From Porpolomopsis calyptriformis (lineage: Eukaryota > Basidiomycota > Agaricomycetes > Agaricales > Hygrophoraceae), in the NCBI GenBank assembly GCA_951640195.1, contig OX621165.1, positions 372,001 to 436,000 on the forward strand: a stretch of 64,000 nt of DNA, read 5' to 3'. The translations under genes and the position numbers were made by a program. Numbering within the stretch: position 1 is the first letter of the stretch; the number at the start of each line of letters is the position of its first letter. Of this stretch, positions 32,903 to 44,229 are shown in pieces. The notes under the pieces were generated by a model, which made no database searches, was not told the DNA's origin, and saw nothing but the letters and a program-made list of their open reading frames with translations.

Positions 32903-35900
32903 ATGCTGTATCCAGCATGTAACCAGTCCTTCAAAAATGCCTAGGGCCTTTCTCTGCACCAACGGAAATGTAAAAATGCGCCAGAAATCATGTGGACACT
33001 CATTGAGAAGATTGAAAGAAAAGAGAAGCAGCAGGGAGGGGTGAATATCGCTCACAATAATAGGGAAGATGTTGGGGAGGGATTCCATGGTGTTTTACAA
33101 CTGCCGGATGAGATGATGATTGATGAACATCAGGTGCGTATGTTACAACTCAACCAATTCACTGGAAGCTAATGATATCCATGAATAGACTCTGCAGGCT
33201 TCAATACCTCAACCTACGCAAGTGAGAAACAATCCGGAACCAATAATACTACCCCCCACATCTTCAGGTCATCGGCGCAGATTTCCGCGGATGTATCAAG
33301 ATTTCCTTCCCTCCCTATCATTATCCATCCCCGACGAATCCACAGTACACACATCACCACCCCCAGATTTACATCAGTCATCCCTACCTACTGAATCCAT
33401 GAACGATTCAGATATTATACCTAAGACCTACGAGACAGAGCCAAACGAATTCGGTCTCTATCGCTCATATGCGAACCGTCCATTGTATATACCGGATGAA
33501 GAAATACCTCTGGAGTCCACCTGTGATAACCCTAGCTTGGTGGATGAAACCGTCCCCTCCCATATCGTGTCGGCTCTCAATTCAATAAAACAAAATATTT
33601 TTGCACCATTTCTCAATGCGACAACTTTCCGTCTTGTCAATTGGTTTTACGGCAGCTCAAACATGAAATCCATCCAAGAACTTGATTGACTAGTCAATGA
33701 TGTTCTTCTCACAGATGACTTCAACCTGGAGGATCTTCAAGGTTTCAAGGCGACACAAGAACTCAACCACCTTGACAAAGGCACTCACGAGCCTGGCTTC
33801 ACCCAGGATTCTGGCTAGCATGAAGGTTCCGTGAAGATCCGTCTTCCAGCTGATGGTGTTCGATTCACGTCTGAATCTGAAGCGCCCTTGTTTGAAGTCA
33901 AAGGCTTGTGGTACCGGAAGCTCATGGAAGTCATCAAGTCTGCCTTTCAAGAACCTAATGTGAAAAACTTTCATTTAACTCCATTCAAACTTCTTTGGCA
34001 ACCCGACCCCGCACTCCCTCCCGAGCAGGTCACGAGTGAGCTTTACACCACTGATGCATTTATCAAAGAACACGAGAAGATACAAAACCAACCATGCAAG
34101 GATGGGTGTACCCTAGAAACTGTGGTTGCCGCATGTATGCTCTGGTCCGATTCCACGCATCTTGCGAACTTCGGAACAGCTGCACTATGGCCAATCTACA
34201 TGTTCTTTGGCAATGAGTCCAAGTACACAAGAGGAAAACTGACATCTTTTTCGGCCCATCATATTGCCTATATCCCATCTGTGAGTAAATTATATTCTAC
34301 TCGGTGATTCGTTTGACTGATACTTCACAAGCTACCAGACAGCCTTCAAGATTTCTATAAATCAGTGTTCAGCAAAAGTCTGACAGCTGCTATGCTCACT
34401 CATCTGAAGTGTGAGCTGTTTCATGAAATCTGGGCTTTACTGCTCGATCCGGAATTCACCGATGCATATGAGCATGGCATGGTTGTGCTCTTTCTGGATG
34501 GGAAGTACCGGCGTGTATTTCCATGTTTCTTTACTTACTCAGCAGATTATCCAGAGAAGTATGATTCCTTTACAATCTCACTGAATATGCTCATTAATTT
34601 CTGAACTAAGGGTGCTTATTGTGTCAATCAAATCTCTAGGGTCTTGCCCTTGCCCCCGCTGTCTAATCCAAAAGGATCAGATCAGTGCAATAGGTACAAA
34701 GGATGACACCCGCCGCCGTGGCTACGTTCGAATGGACAACAAGACCCAGCGGAAACAAGTTGAGTGAACTAGGACATTACTTTTCAATAAGGGATGTTCT
34801 GTTGGAACCAAGGCGACGGATGAATTTCTTGGATCCAGTTCTTCAGTGCCTAATCATGTAAGAATTCTCTTTTCATTGGCTTCAGTTGGAATCTTATGGT
34901 TTCTTCTTAGAATTCCTTCTCAGCCTGTCTTTTCAATGTCGGTTTCAATTTTTATTCAATGCTTGTGGTCGACTTGTTACATGAGTTTGAGTTGGGCGTG
35001 TGGAAGGCAATTTTTACCCATCTCATACGGATTCTGTTTGCGTTTGGTCAAGACTCAATCCAAATTCTGAATGAACAGTATGTCACCCACTCCTTTGCAT
35101 TTGTTAATTGCTGAACTAGCTACACAGCTACCGTCTTGTGCCAACTTTTGGGGTAGACATGATTCGACGGTTTCACAACAATGCATCAGCAATGAAGAAG
35201 CTGGCCGGTCGTGACTTTGAAGATCTTCTACAGGTAATTCACTCACTATATTCAATTTCCTATAGTCTAAACCACGCTACGTAGTGCGCAATTCCTGTAT
35301 TTGAGGGTCTATTGCCAGAACCTCACAATACCCATGTACTCGACCTCTTATTCGTGCTCGCAACTTGGCATGCATATGCCAAACTTCGCCTGCACACAGC
35401 AACCATGCTGCGCCTCTTCGACATTGCTACAACAGCACTTGGCAATATGCTACAGCTGTTCTCAACGTCAACTTGTGAAGCTTTCGATACTTGTGAGCTT
35501 CCGCAAGAAGAGGCCGCAAGAGGCTGAAGAGCAGCTGCAAGTGCAGCTTCGTCGAAAGGGAAAAGGGTTCCAAAACGAACTACAGGTGGTCTAAAACGAA
35601 AACGCTTAAACTTATCAACATACAAAATTCATGTGCTCAGTGACTATGTCAAGACCATTTCACAATTTGGCACCACAGATAATTATAATACCCAGGTGGT
35701 AAGTCTTGCATTACAACTTGCTTTCTCTGTTTAATCGACATTGGACTTGCTTAGGGAGAGCTTGAGCACAAACGTGTCAAACGATTCTATGCGCGAACCA
35801 ACAAGTCTGAGTTCATGGAGCAAATTGCAAAACACCAGAGACGTGAACAAATCCTGCGGAAGATACTGATTTGAAGTCAAAAGTCCAAGGCAAATGACTC

Positions 35901-37055
35901 TCCCAGGACTGATGAGGAATCCGATCCACTACCATACATGGATCCCTCAGTTCATTATCACCTTTCGGGATCCACAAGAAATTGGGAGAATATCACATCA
36001 TGGCTAGCTACAAATCATCATAACCCTGCAGTGAAGGTACACACCAATATTCATTGTCTTTCTATCTCATGACCCACTGTTTTATTAGGGATTTCTGCCT
36101 CGACTTAAAGACCACCTTCTTGGTCATCTTTTGGGTCACACATTTGATGGTGACAAGTATGAATTTTCCAATCAAGACTGCAACACGATATCATTTGCCA
36201 ACAATCGACTGTATTGTCATCAAGTGATCCAGATCAATTATACAATGTACGATCTCCACCGCAGTCAAGACTCGCTCAATCCCCACACCCATGCCAACAT
36301 CATGATGCTATCTCATGAAGATGACGACAATCCGACAACACAACATCCTTACTGGTACGCACGTATCATTGGCATTTTTCACGTCAATGTGCGGCATTCT
36401 GGTCCAGCATCAAAGTTTGCAGAACCGCAAAAGATGGATGTTTTATGGGTGAGATGGTTTGGGAGGGATATGGACTATGCTGCTGGGTGGAAAGCTCAGA
36501 GATTGCACCAGATTGGCTTTGTCCATCACGACAACCCAGGCACCTTTGGTTTTTTAGATCCCAGAAATGTGATTCGCAGTGTACACACCATCCCATCATT
36601 TTTTTATAGCTGCACGACCTCCCTTCTCCCATCATCAATAGCATGCCAGCCTCGTGAAAACGATGAGGATTGGAAGTACTACTACATTGGCATGTAAGTG
36701 ACACTAATTACCCTATTCTGCTATGCGTATTCTCATCCGGTTTTCCAGGTTTACCGATCGCGATATGTTCATGTGACTTCATGGTGGTGGTATCGGTCAT
36801 AAGGCATCCCACAAGACCTCGTATATGCTAAGCCAAGACCAGCACACGATGCCCGGCAGTCATTCTGACAATGAACTTGGAGACTCGGATGCGAATGACC
36901 ACGACAGAGGGGATCCCAGGGATTTGAGGAGTGAGTCGGAAGGTGAAGTCTTCGACTATGGCTATGCATCTGATGAAGGGAACAGTGATGCATTGGGTGC
37001 TGAGGGTGAAGAGGAAGACGAGACTTCAATCGACGACATGTATGCGCCGTTGTAG
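32903..37055 (+). pseudogene. Plavaka (KDZ) transposase E
   Basis: The likely start is ATG 32903, giving a zinc finger (CNQSF ... LHQRKC) broken by TAG 32942-32944, where related copies have Gln. Introns follow after 33132 and at about 34279-34332, 34559-34639, 35231-35283 and others. The long second exon has FGLYRSYANRP, WFYGSSNMKSIQELD (then a stop at 33687) and the catalytic-region LWSDSTHLANFGTAALWPIY. FTYSADYPEK lies near 34550, CPCPRC near 34645, DLLHEFELGVWKAIFTH near 34970, LWVRWFG near 36445, and an acidic C-terminus ends at 37055. Other stops are near 33817 and 36774 (CGA-type TGA before a GGGIGHK motif). It is the best-preserved of the three Plavaka copies but still not functional. 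Confidence 0.88.
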
Positions 37056-37248
37056 GTCGAGTCCTTGAGATCTTACATTGCTTGGCCAAGCATCTTAACC
37101 TTCTCCTGTAATGGGACAGCTAGGTAAACTATTGCGAACTTTACCATATGAGGTAGTGCATAATATCAAACCTGACAATGCCAGGTAACGTATTCCCTAA
37201 GTTGGCGAGAACCTTACATTGTCCTCACCATTCTGGCTGGGACCTTAC

Positions 37249-37459
37249 TGTCACAACTGTAGTTGCAAGTCTTTTCATCAATCACAAGGCAGGCCTTGGA
37301 GCTTAATAAGTCTAGTAGGATGTAGAAGAAAGTCCTGATAGGGACGTCCTCGTAAAGGGTGATGATTCCTTCTGAGTTAAGTTTTACTTCTACAAAGAAG
37401 TTGTTTTGCAAGTTAAATCCATTGCGTGCCTCTGCTGAGAGTTTAGGGAATATGGGCAT
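37249..37459 (-). CDS. Element I1 small ORF a (unknown)
   Basis: Starts ATG 37459-37457 (MPIFPKLSAEARNGF). It encodes about 70 residues up to the element end and runs into the flank before a stop near 37214. The same protein is encoded by copy I2 (40876-41086) with a few substitutions, which supports coding. It is hydrophobic in the middle (RTFFYILLDLL) with a Cys pair at the end (CNYSC). Because the frame runs off the element, the ancestral gene was probably longer. Function unknown. Confidence 0.5.
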
Positions 37460-37965
37460 GAACGATTGGCTCAGTAGTTATGGGTTTATGTTTCTCTTTT
37501 CTTGTTCTGATGGAAAAGAAGTCTGATGATTCTGATTGCATTCGTGCTACTACAAGTAATCTTACAGGAGGATGAAGTGATGATCTGCTTCGCCCTCAGG
37601 GTTTATATAGTATTTCTGAAATAGGAGTCATTATGAGTCAGCCTCCGCAGTCACCCCATTTTCTATTGTTCACAGCCTTCAAATAAGGTTTGCCATTGTT
37701 CCTAGTCATTCTGCAAAAGGCTGTGTGCTTCTGATGACTCAATTCTATTGGGCATAGCCTTCCGCAGAATGAGGCTGTGTTATCTCATGACTGGTTTCTA
37801 TTGTTCTTCTGGTCATGAGATCGCCGTTGTTTCTATCTCTTGCCCGGCGTATCGGGTTTCTCTTCTTTAACTGAGGAACCTCCTTTTGGTCTTCCCTTTG
37901 TTTCTGAGCATATAAAAGGTGTGGGGTTGTATCCCTACGCTTCAGTTCAGTCCTTGTCAATCATC

Positions 37966-38795
37966 ATGACTCCTTCCCACCAAGGCCACTACGTCCGATT
38001 CTTCAAGCAGTCTGGAGTGGTGCACCGCACTGCTCCTGTCTTTCTTGATTGCAATTCGTTTCACTACTACCTCCAGCGCATCCCCTCCGACGCCGACCTC
38101 TGTTGGTCTTCCTTCTCCTGTTTCGCTTGCGGTGGCAAGCACAAAGTCAAGAAATGACCGTTCGTTCGCTGGCCAATCCAGCATGCTTGTGGGTTGATGG
38201 AGGATCCGCTTGGTGAGTATTTTGTTTTGTCTTTATTAGTCTGTGTTTGTTGATAATAGGCTTTCCTTTTCTTAGCTTGGGATGATGACGCCCCTCCCCC
38301 TACTTCCCAGCTCCCTTTAGAGGAGCAGGTTAATTGGGGGTCTGACAAGTGGGCTGATTCCCTCCCTTCTGTCAAGAAGGAGGCAGTTGACTGGGCTGCC
38401 AGTCCCCCCTTCCGTCCTTGGACCCCTGGTCCATTGAGTTCTTTATCTAGTGGTAAGCTCTCAATTCTCTCGCTCTCTTCGTGATTGTTGACTCTTTATT
38501 CTTAGTGGAAGATTTGTCATTGTCGTTGACTAACGTCAACGTTAAGATCGAGGAGGAAGAAGTTCCTCCTAGTTTGTTATGGAGTCCCACCAACGATTGG
38601 TTAGGTGAGGAAGCGAGGAAGATAGCAATGAGTTTTGTTGAGGGGAAGGCTGCCGAGTTGCAGGCCTCCGGTGGTGACACTAATGGGGCAATCTACTGGG
38701 GTAACAAATTGGCCGCTTTGGATGGTCAAGTAGTTTCTAGTTTCATAGAGTTTTTGAGAGATAGTATGGTGCAGGAGATTGCCAAGACGGACTAG
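37966..38795 (+). pseudogene. Element I1 gene b: zinc-knuckle-like spliced gene
   Basis: ATG 37966 lies 55 bp after TATAAAAGG (37911). Three exons: 37966-38212, 38276-38452 and 38506-38795, with GT-AG introns of 63 and 53 bp that keep frame. Exon 1 has CFACGGKHKVKK followed by a TGA at 38155-38157, where copy I2 has Cys, giving a CX2CX3HX4C-type knuckle in the intact form. Exon 3 encodes a conserved C-terminus (GEEARKIAMSFVEGKAAELQ and SFIEFLRDSMVQEIAKTD). No family recognised; the knuckle and small size recall gag-like or nucleic-acid-binding proteins. Confidence 0.6.
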
Positions 38796-39535
38796 TATAA
38801 ATAGTTAGTTGGACATGGACTCCTCCCTTTGTACAAGTAGTTTCCACCACCAACAAAGACAGCCCCCCTTCCAAAGAGAAAAGGCATAGAAAAGAAAGGA
38901 AAAGAACAAAGAAAAGAGAGGAATTTTTAAGAGAGTGAACGCCAATTTTATGACAGTACTTCTCAGGGTAGTCTGCAGAATAAGTGAAAAATCGCGGGAA
39001 GACGCGGCGCAAGATTCCATCCACGAATTCGATGACAATGCCGTGTTTGTAAGATGTAAGAAATCACTGTCAAGCAATAGCTTCCAAATCTCGTGTACGA
39101 GTTCGCGTTTGAGGTGAGTGAGGGTGGAAGCAGTTGCGGCCTTGCTAAAGATCTTGCGGTAAGCATCCTGTATTGTATCAGGCAACTAGTATGTTGTTAG
39201 TCAATACCTGGCTTGAGAATAATGTCTGGATTCACCAAGCGCATGTACGCAATATGATGTGCTGAAAACAATGTTGGTTTCCCTCACGTATATTTGGATT
39301 GGTTGCCAAAATACATGTAGATGGGCCAAAGTGATGCCATACCGAAGTTGGCTAGGTGGGTGCTATCGGACCATATGTTATGAAATTGGCGTTCACTCTC
39401 TTAAAAATTTCTCTCTTTTCTTTGTTCTTTTCTTTTTCTTTCTTATGACAGTTCTTTTGGAAGGGAGGCTGTCTTTATTGGCAGCGGAAACTACTTGTAC
39501 AAAGGGAGGAGTCCATGTCCGACTAGCTAATTATA

Positions 39536-40367
39536 CTAGTCCGTCTTGGCAATCTCCTGCACCATACTGTCCCTCAAGAACTCTACAAAACTCGACACTA
39601 CCTGACCATCTATTGCGGCCAACTTATTACCCCAGTAGATTGCCCCATTGGTGTCAGCGCCAGAGGCCTGCAACTCGGCGGCCTTCCCTTCTATGAAACT
39701 CATCGCTATCTTTCTTGCTTCCTCACCCAACCAATCATTGGTGGGACTCTATAATAAACTGGGAGGAACTTCTTCCTCCTCGATCTTGACATTGACATTG
39801 GTCAACGACGACAACAAATCTTCGACTAAAAAAGACAGGGAATCAACAACTATGAAGAGAGCGAGAGAGTTAAAGACTCACTACTAGACAAAACACTTGT
39901 TGGACCAGGGGTCCAAGGATGGAAAGGGGGGCTGGTAGCCAAGTCCTCAGGCTTAGCATCATCAAAGGGGAGGGGATACCCCCAACGGTCGGAACTCCAA
40001 TCAACTTGCTCCTCCAAAGGGAGCTTGGAGGTGGGAGGAGGGGCGTCATCATCCCAAGCTAAAAAGGGAAAGCCTATTATCAATAAACATGGACTAATAA
40101 AGACAAAACAAAATACATACCAAGCGGATCCTCCATTAAGCCACAAACATGCTGGATCGGCCAGTGAACATACGGACACTTTCTAACCTTATGCTTGCCA
40201 CCGCAAGCAAAACAGGAGAAGGAAGACCAGCAGAGGTCGGCGTTGGAAGGGATGTGCTGAAGGTAGTAATGAAACGAATCACAATCGAGAAAGACAGGAG
40301 CGGTGCGGTGCACCACTCCAGACTGCTTGAAGAATCGGATGTAGTGGCCTTGGTGGGAGGGAGTCAT
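39536..40367 (-). pseudogene. Element I2 gene b: zinc-knuckle-like spliced gene
   Basis: ATG 40367-40365 (MTPSHQGHYIRFFKQ). Exon 1 contains the complete knuckle CFACGGKHKVRKC. Two short introns correspond in position to those of I1. Exon 3 ends VQEIAKTD at 39538-39536. The lesion is a TAG in exon 3 where I1 has Trp (TGG), just before SPTNDWLGEEARK. I1 and I2 are therefore broken at different places, so the parent gene was intact when they moved. Confidence 0.6.
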
Positions 40368-40875
40368 GATGAATTGACAAAGATTGAACTGAAGCATAGG
40401 GATACAACCCCACACCTTTTATATGCTCAGACACAAAGGGAAGACCAAAAGGAGGTTCCTCAGTCAAAGAAGAGAAACCCGATACGCTGGACAAGAGATA
40501 GAAACAGCGGCAATCTCATGACTAGAAGAACAATAGGAACCAGTCATGAGACAGCACAGCCTGATACTGCGGAAGGCTATGCCCAATAGAGTTGAGTCGT
40601 CAAAACAACACAGCCTTCTGCAGTATGACTAAGAACAATGGCAAACCTTAAACTGGAGGCTGTGAACAATAGAAAATGGGGTGACTGCGGAAGCTGACTC
40701 ATAGTGACTCCTATTTTAGAAATACTATATAAACCCTGAGGGCGAAGCGGATCATCACTTTGTCCTCCTGTGAGATTACTTGTAGTAGCACGAATGCAAT
40801 CAGAATCATCAGACTTCTTTTCCATCAGAACAAGAAAAGAGAAACATAAACCCATAACTATTGAGCCAATCGTTT

Positions 40876-41086
40876 ATGCCCATATTCCCTAAACTCTCAG
40901 CAGAGGCACACAATGGATTTAACTCACAGAACAACTTCTTTGTAGAAGTAAAACTTAACTCCGAAGGAATCATTACCCTCTACAAGGACGTCCCCGTCAG
41001 AACTTTCTTCTACATCCTACTAGACTTATTAAGCTCCAAGGCCTGCCTTGTGATTGACGAAAAGACTTGCAACTACAGTTGTGACA
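40876..41086 (+). CDS. Element I2 small ORF a (unknown)
   Basis: ATG 40876 (MPIFPKLSAEAHNGF) is preceded by TATATAA near 40728 and reads to the element end, stopping in the flank at 41097. It is nearly identical to I1 ORF a. It is transcribed divergently from gene b, with about 500 bp between the starts. Confidence 0.5.
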
Positions 41087-42636
41087 CCATATCATAAGGG
41101 GCACAATCACAGTTTCGAGCTTGCAATGCGGATCTGGGGGTTGGGACTTGATTTTGTCGTACTCATCGAGAAGTGCATTGGAGTTGAACAAGTCGGTATA
41201 AGCGCGCTACTCCTGTTGGTCTTCCAAGGGTTTCCAAAACAGTCGAAAGGGAATGAGATGAAACGTCATGGCGACGCTACTCTGAAAGACCGATTTGATG
41301 ATTTCAGTCAGTCGCTGATAAAAAATCCCATTAACCTGGAAGACTGGCGCGTCAGCTTCCGACAAGTTCTCGACACCCTTGGCTGGTAGGCGCAAGGATA
41401 CGGAAGCCTCGTTCCAGCCATCGTGTATAGAGAAACCTGGATCTTCGGCATATTCGTCGAGTTGTCATAGTTCTCGAGCTGCATTGAATGATTCAAGATG
41501 CTTCCAGTCAAAGTCTTCTGCGAGGATTACATCCTTCACAAGACAGTCCAGGTCCACGATCGATTTGACATTCGAGCGTCCATAGAACCAGTCAAAAAGA
41601 AGGAAGGTAGTTGTATTTTGAAAAGGAGCAAAAACACTTTTGAGAACGTTAGAAAATGACAAGCCAAGACTGGACGACGAGTTTTCAGAATTGCATTCTG
41701 AGGTAGCTAATCCTGGAGTATCGCATACGGAGTCTAAAGAGACATCTTGATCTGGGATGTGTGACGGGATAGTTGGATAGAGACGAGAAAGCCCAAAATC
41801 ATTGGGATCTGTCTTGAAATATATGGGCTCTGACTTGTCAGCTGCGACTTCAGGTTCTTGATAACTAGCTAGGTTTTCCGAAAACGAGGGCGGGAGCTGG
41901 CGTGGAATGGGCGCAGGCATATGGGGAACCTGAGTTGAAAGTGACAGAAGATAATCTTGAAATCGTTGTGGGAATCTTCGACGCCGGCCAAATGATGTTG
42001 CAGGTAGCGGGTTCAGTGGTTCTGGTTCAGGCTGAATAGAAAATTAACCGCTACTTCTACCAGAACAGAAAGGGGCTTGCATACCGCCAGACTCTGATCT
42101 CCAGTGACCATCATCTCGATTCCCACATCTCCAATATCCGCCATGGCTGTTTGACGTGGACTAACATCTTCTCTATCCCAAAATAAAGCATTCCTCTCTT
42201 CAGCAACATCTCTTCGTTCCTGGCGTGCAATCTTGGTGACTTCCTTGGGCTTCGGGTCTTTAGTTTGCTTCTGTAGTAAGAGTGTAATATCTGGATGCAG
42301 TGACTTGCACGTGTTCTGGTGTTTTGTAAGTCCTTGGTTGTTCTTGAATTGCCTCTTGCAAGATGAACAGATGGCAGTCATCAGCAACAGTCCCAGCAGT
42401 CAAGGACAAAAAGTAGATCACATGCTGCAAGGTTTCAAGGCCCGTTGTTGGCTGTTTCAAGGCCCATTGTGGCCCTGTTGATAACACAGCAATGTGAGTC
42501 TCCTCTGTGAACCTTGCCCACTTGGCCAACCCGTGCATAGGTCTACATCCAATTTCGACCCTTCCATTCTGGTCTCTCACACTGGATACGGAGATAAACC
42601 GGTAGTGAGTTTTCTTTGCCACTCTCGAGTTTCCCT

Positions 42637-42911
42637 GTCAATTTAGTGTCATTTCTACACGGCAGGAATGGGTGGATGTGGGAGACCACTCTAATTTCTT
42701 CCCTTCACCAAACACTGCTGAAGATGCAGCTCGGATAATGCTATTCGTCCGTACTACCCAGGCAGTTTGCCAAGCAGAGAAAGATCTTGCCGAGAAGAGG
42801 TTGCGGAGGTACCTTTTGGGTGCGAAGATATTTCGCAAAGAATTGGAAAGGGCACAGGCGAGGTTGACTGCGGCTGATGCGAGTGTAGGGAATGTTCGCG
42901 CAAATATTTGA
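42637..42911 (+). CDS. Hypothetical coiled-coil fragment
   Basis: An open frame from an acceptor-like CGGCAG near 42664 encodes DVGDHSNFFPSPNTAED followed by a charged helical stretch (EKDLAEKRLRRYLLGAKIF) and ends at 42911. It looks like the last exon of a small gene, but no upstream exon or start could be fixed. A minus-strand frame at 42622-42260 is also open, so strand choice is not certain. Confidence 0.35.
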
Positions 42912-43140
42912 GCCAGAGGATTGCCAGTCATCTTTGCCAACATGGGGTATCTTGAATCCTCCGAGCCAGAAGGGTCTGACGACAGCCATATTGATGATCC
43001 GGATATTTAGAGCTGAGGTGCTGGATGGCGGACGCTGGCATCTGCAGTTCGAGAGACACCTGCAGTCCGCAAAAATGTACTTCATCTTACTGTTATTTTC
43101 ATACGACCATGTACTTCTTGATCCATTCCTTGAACTGAAC

Positions 43141-44229
43141 TAAATTGCTGGACTAAATTAAATAACGAAACAATCAAGATAAAGTCTGGTGCCCTGCCCT
43201 TTTACGTTTTGGGAGATTCATGGAGCCCACAACCAGACGACTCGGATTTGTATTCTTCATCGCTGATTGTGAATCGGTCTGAGATCCTTCAGTCGAATTT
43301 TGTCTCGATAGAACCATCGAAACTGGTTGTTGAGCAGGCGGGAAATCTGGCAGATTCCAATGTCTCTGTTAGCTGAGCGACCCTTCATTCTGCCTGGACT
43401 CAACTTCCTCGGTGGGACACGACATGGCGATTGTGATCGTTGAGGGAATGGACCTCCTCGCGCAGGGCGTTCACTTGATCATGCAATCGTGTAAGCTCTG
43501 CGTTCCCTTCGATAATATTCCGCTGAGCTATATTGAGTTCACGGTTGTTGTATCCTTGAATAATTTACGAATTTCTTCAACGTCGCCCCGGAAGCCTGCA
43601 TTGAAGGTAAGTCATTCGTGAGTGATGATCAAAATTTAGCCTCGCACTAGCATATTGAACGACTGGGAGCAAGGCTTGAACTCCTTCAGAACGACATTCC
43701 ACCAGGTAGACAGCACTGTCTCCTTGAGGAGATGGTAAGCCCGAGTCGGATGCCAAGTAGAGAACGAACATCCATGGCTTACTTTTCATGGGGAGACGGA
43801 ATGAGGTCGATGAACTCCGAGACATGCAGTCCTGCTGGTAGAATTTGAGTAGATCAACAGGCAAAAGGAGACTGTACTTATGTTTGAACTATGGACAGTA
43901 AGCTTCGATGATCCAACCAAACTTTGAATAGTTTTTCGGGAAGCTGCAACCTCAGACCATCTTGTCTTTATGCGGTATTGAAACTGACATTCTGCCAGAA
44001 TGTCTGGGCCATCCTGCCAACCTGTTCTCACTCCACCAACTTATCAGCACACTACAAACTTGCCACCAAGAAGGTGTAGGTATTACCTGGCCTGATCTGG
44101 TTGCAAAAGGTGCGAACAATCTATGCGGAGTTTACATTCATCACCTGGCCATCCCTACATATTGCGCTTTTGCTGATGGCCTCGGCATGTGCCTTGCCTC
44201 TTTTCCCACATCGATACAAGTCTCTTACA
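43141..44229. other. No supported gene
   Basis: Short ORFs on both strands without known motifs. A minus-strand series (43864-43190) could be a decayed multi-exon gene, but I cannot support it. The right part is the upstream region of the NACHT-WD40 gene. Confidence 0.35.

Larger units (their letters stand above)
37249..38955 (+). mobile_element. Element I, copy 1 (unfamiliar 1.7-kb element with two divergent small genes)
   Basis: It is nearly identical, in inverse orientation, to 39376-41086. Ends are TGTCACAA at left and the complement of TGTCATAA at right, so the termini are short imperfect inverted repeats with TG/CA ends. It lies at the end of the YSADYPEK exon of Plavaka H. Flanks here (CTTAC and GTACT) do not match, so one side may have been lost or rearranged. 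It carries a minus-strand small ORF and a plus-strand three-exon gene, divergently transcribed from a shared middle region with TATA boxes on both sides. No transposase or RT is present, so it would be non-autonomous. Confidence 0.75.
39376..41086 (-). mobile_element. Element I, copy 2, with clean CCATA target duplication
   Basis: 1711 bp, TG/CA ends, flanked by CCATA at 39371-39375 and 41087-41091. Removing the element and one CCATA rejoins the Plavaka H coding sequence at the conserved WSDSTHL motif, which proves the boundaries. It aligns with I1 over its whole length in opposite orientation; the differences I see are mostly transitions. A long purine-rich run lies near the left end (minus strand, about 39400-39460). 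No LTR-like direct repeat is seen between its two ends. Confidence 0.85.
38956..42381 (-). pseudogene. Plavaka (KDZ) transposase H, interrupted by elements I1 and I2
   Basis: Start ATG 42381-42379 gives a zinc finger (CSSCKRQFKNNQGLTKHQ). Intron 42084-42032 has GTATGC/TTCAG ends. Exon 2 encodes FGLSRLYPTIPSH and WFYGRSNVKSIVDLD, with TGA near 41467 and TAG near 41209, up to PLMIW at about 41092. There element I2 is inserted; after it (39375 downward) the same exon resumes with SDSTHLANFGMASLWPIY. The next exon starts LPDTIQDAYRKIF (near 39185) and ends FTYSADYPEK at about 38962, where I1 is inserted. The rest of the transposase (CPCPRC, Glu region, C-terminus) is missing. Three in-frame stops and two insertions make it non-functional. 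Confidence 0.85.

Noticed and set aside
38805..39185. Independent gene at 38805-39185
   Set aside because: It is an exon of Plavaka H (LPDTIQDAYRKIF to YSADYPEK) lying between the two I insertions.
37249..41086. One large hairpin or palindrome formed by I1 and I2
   Set aside because: The two arms are separate insertions in Plavaka H, with H coding sequence between them; it is not a single inverted-repeat element.
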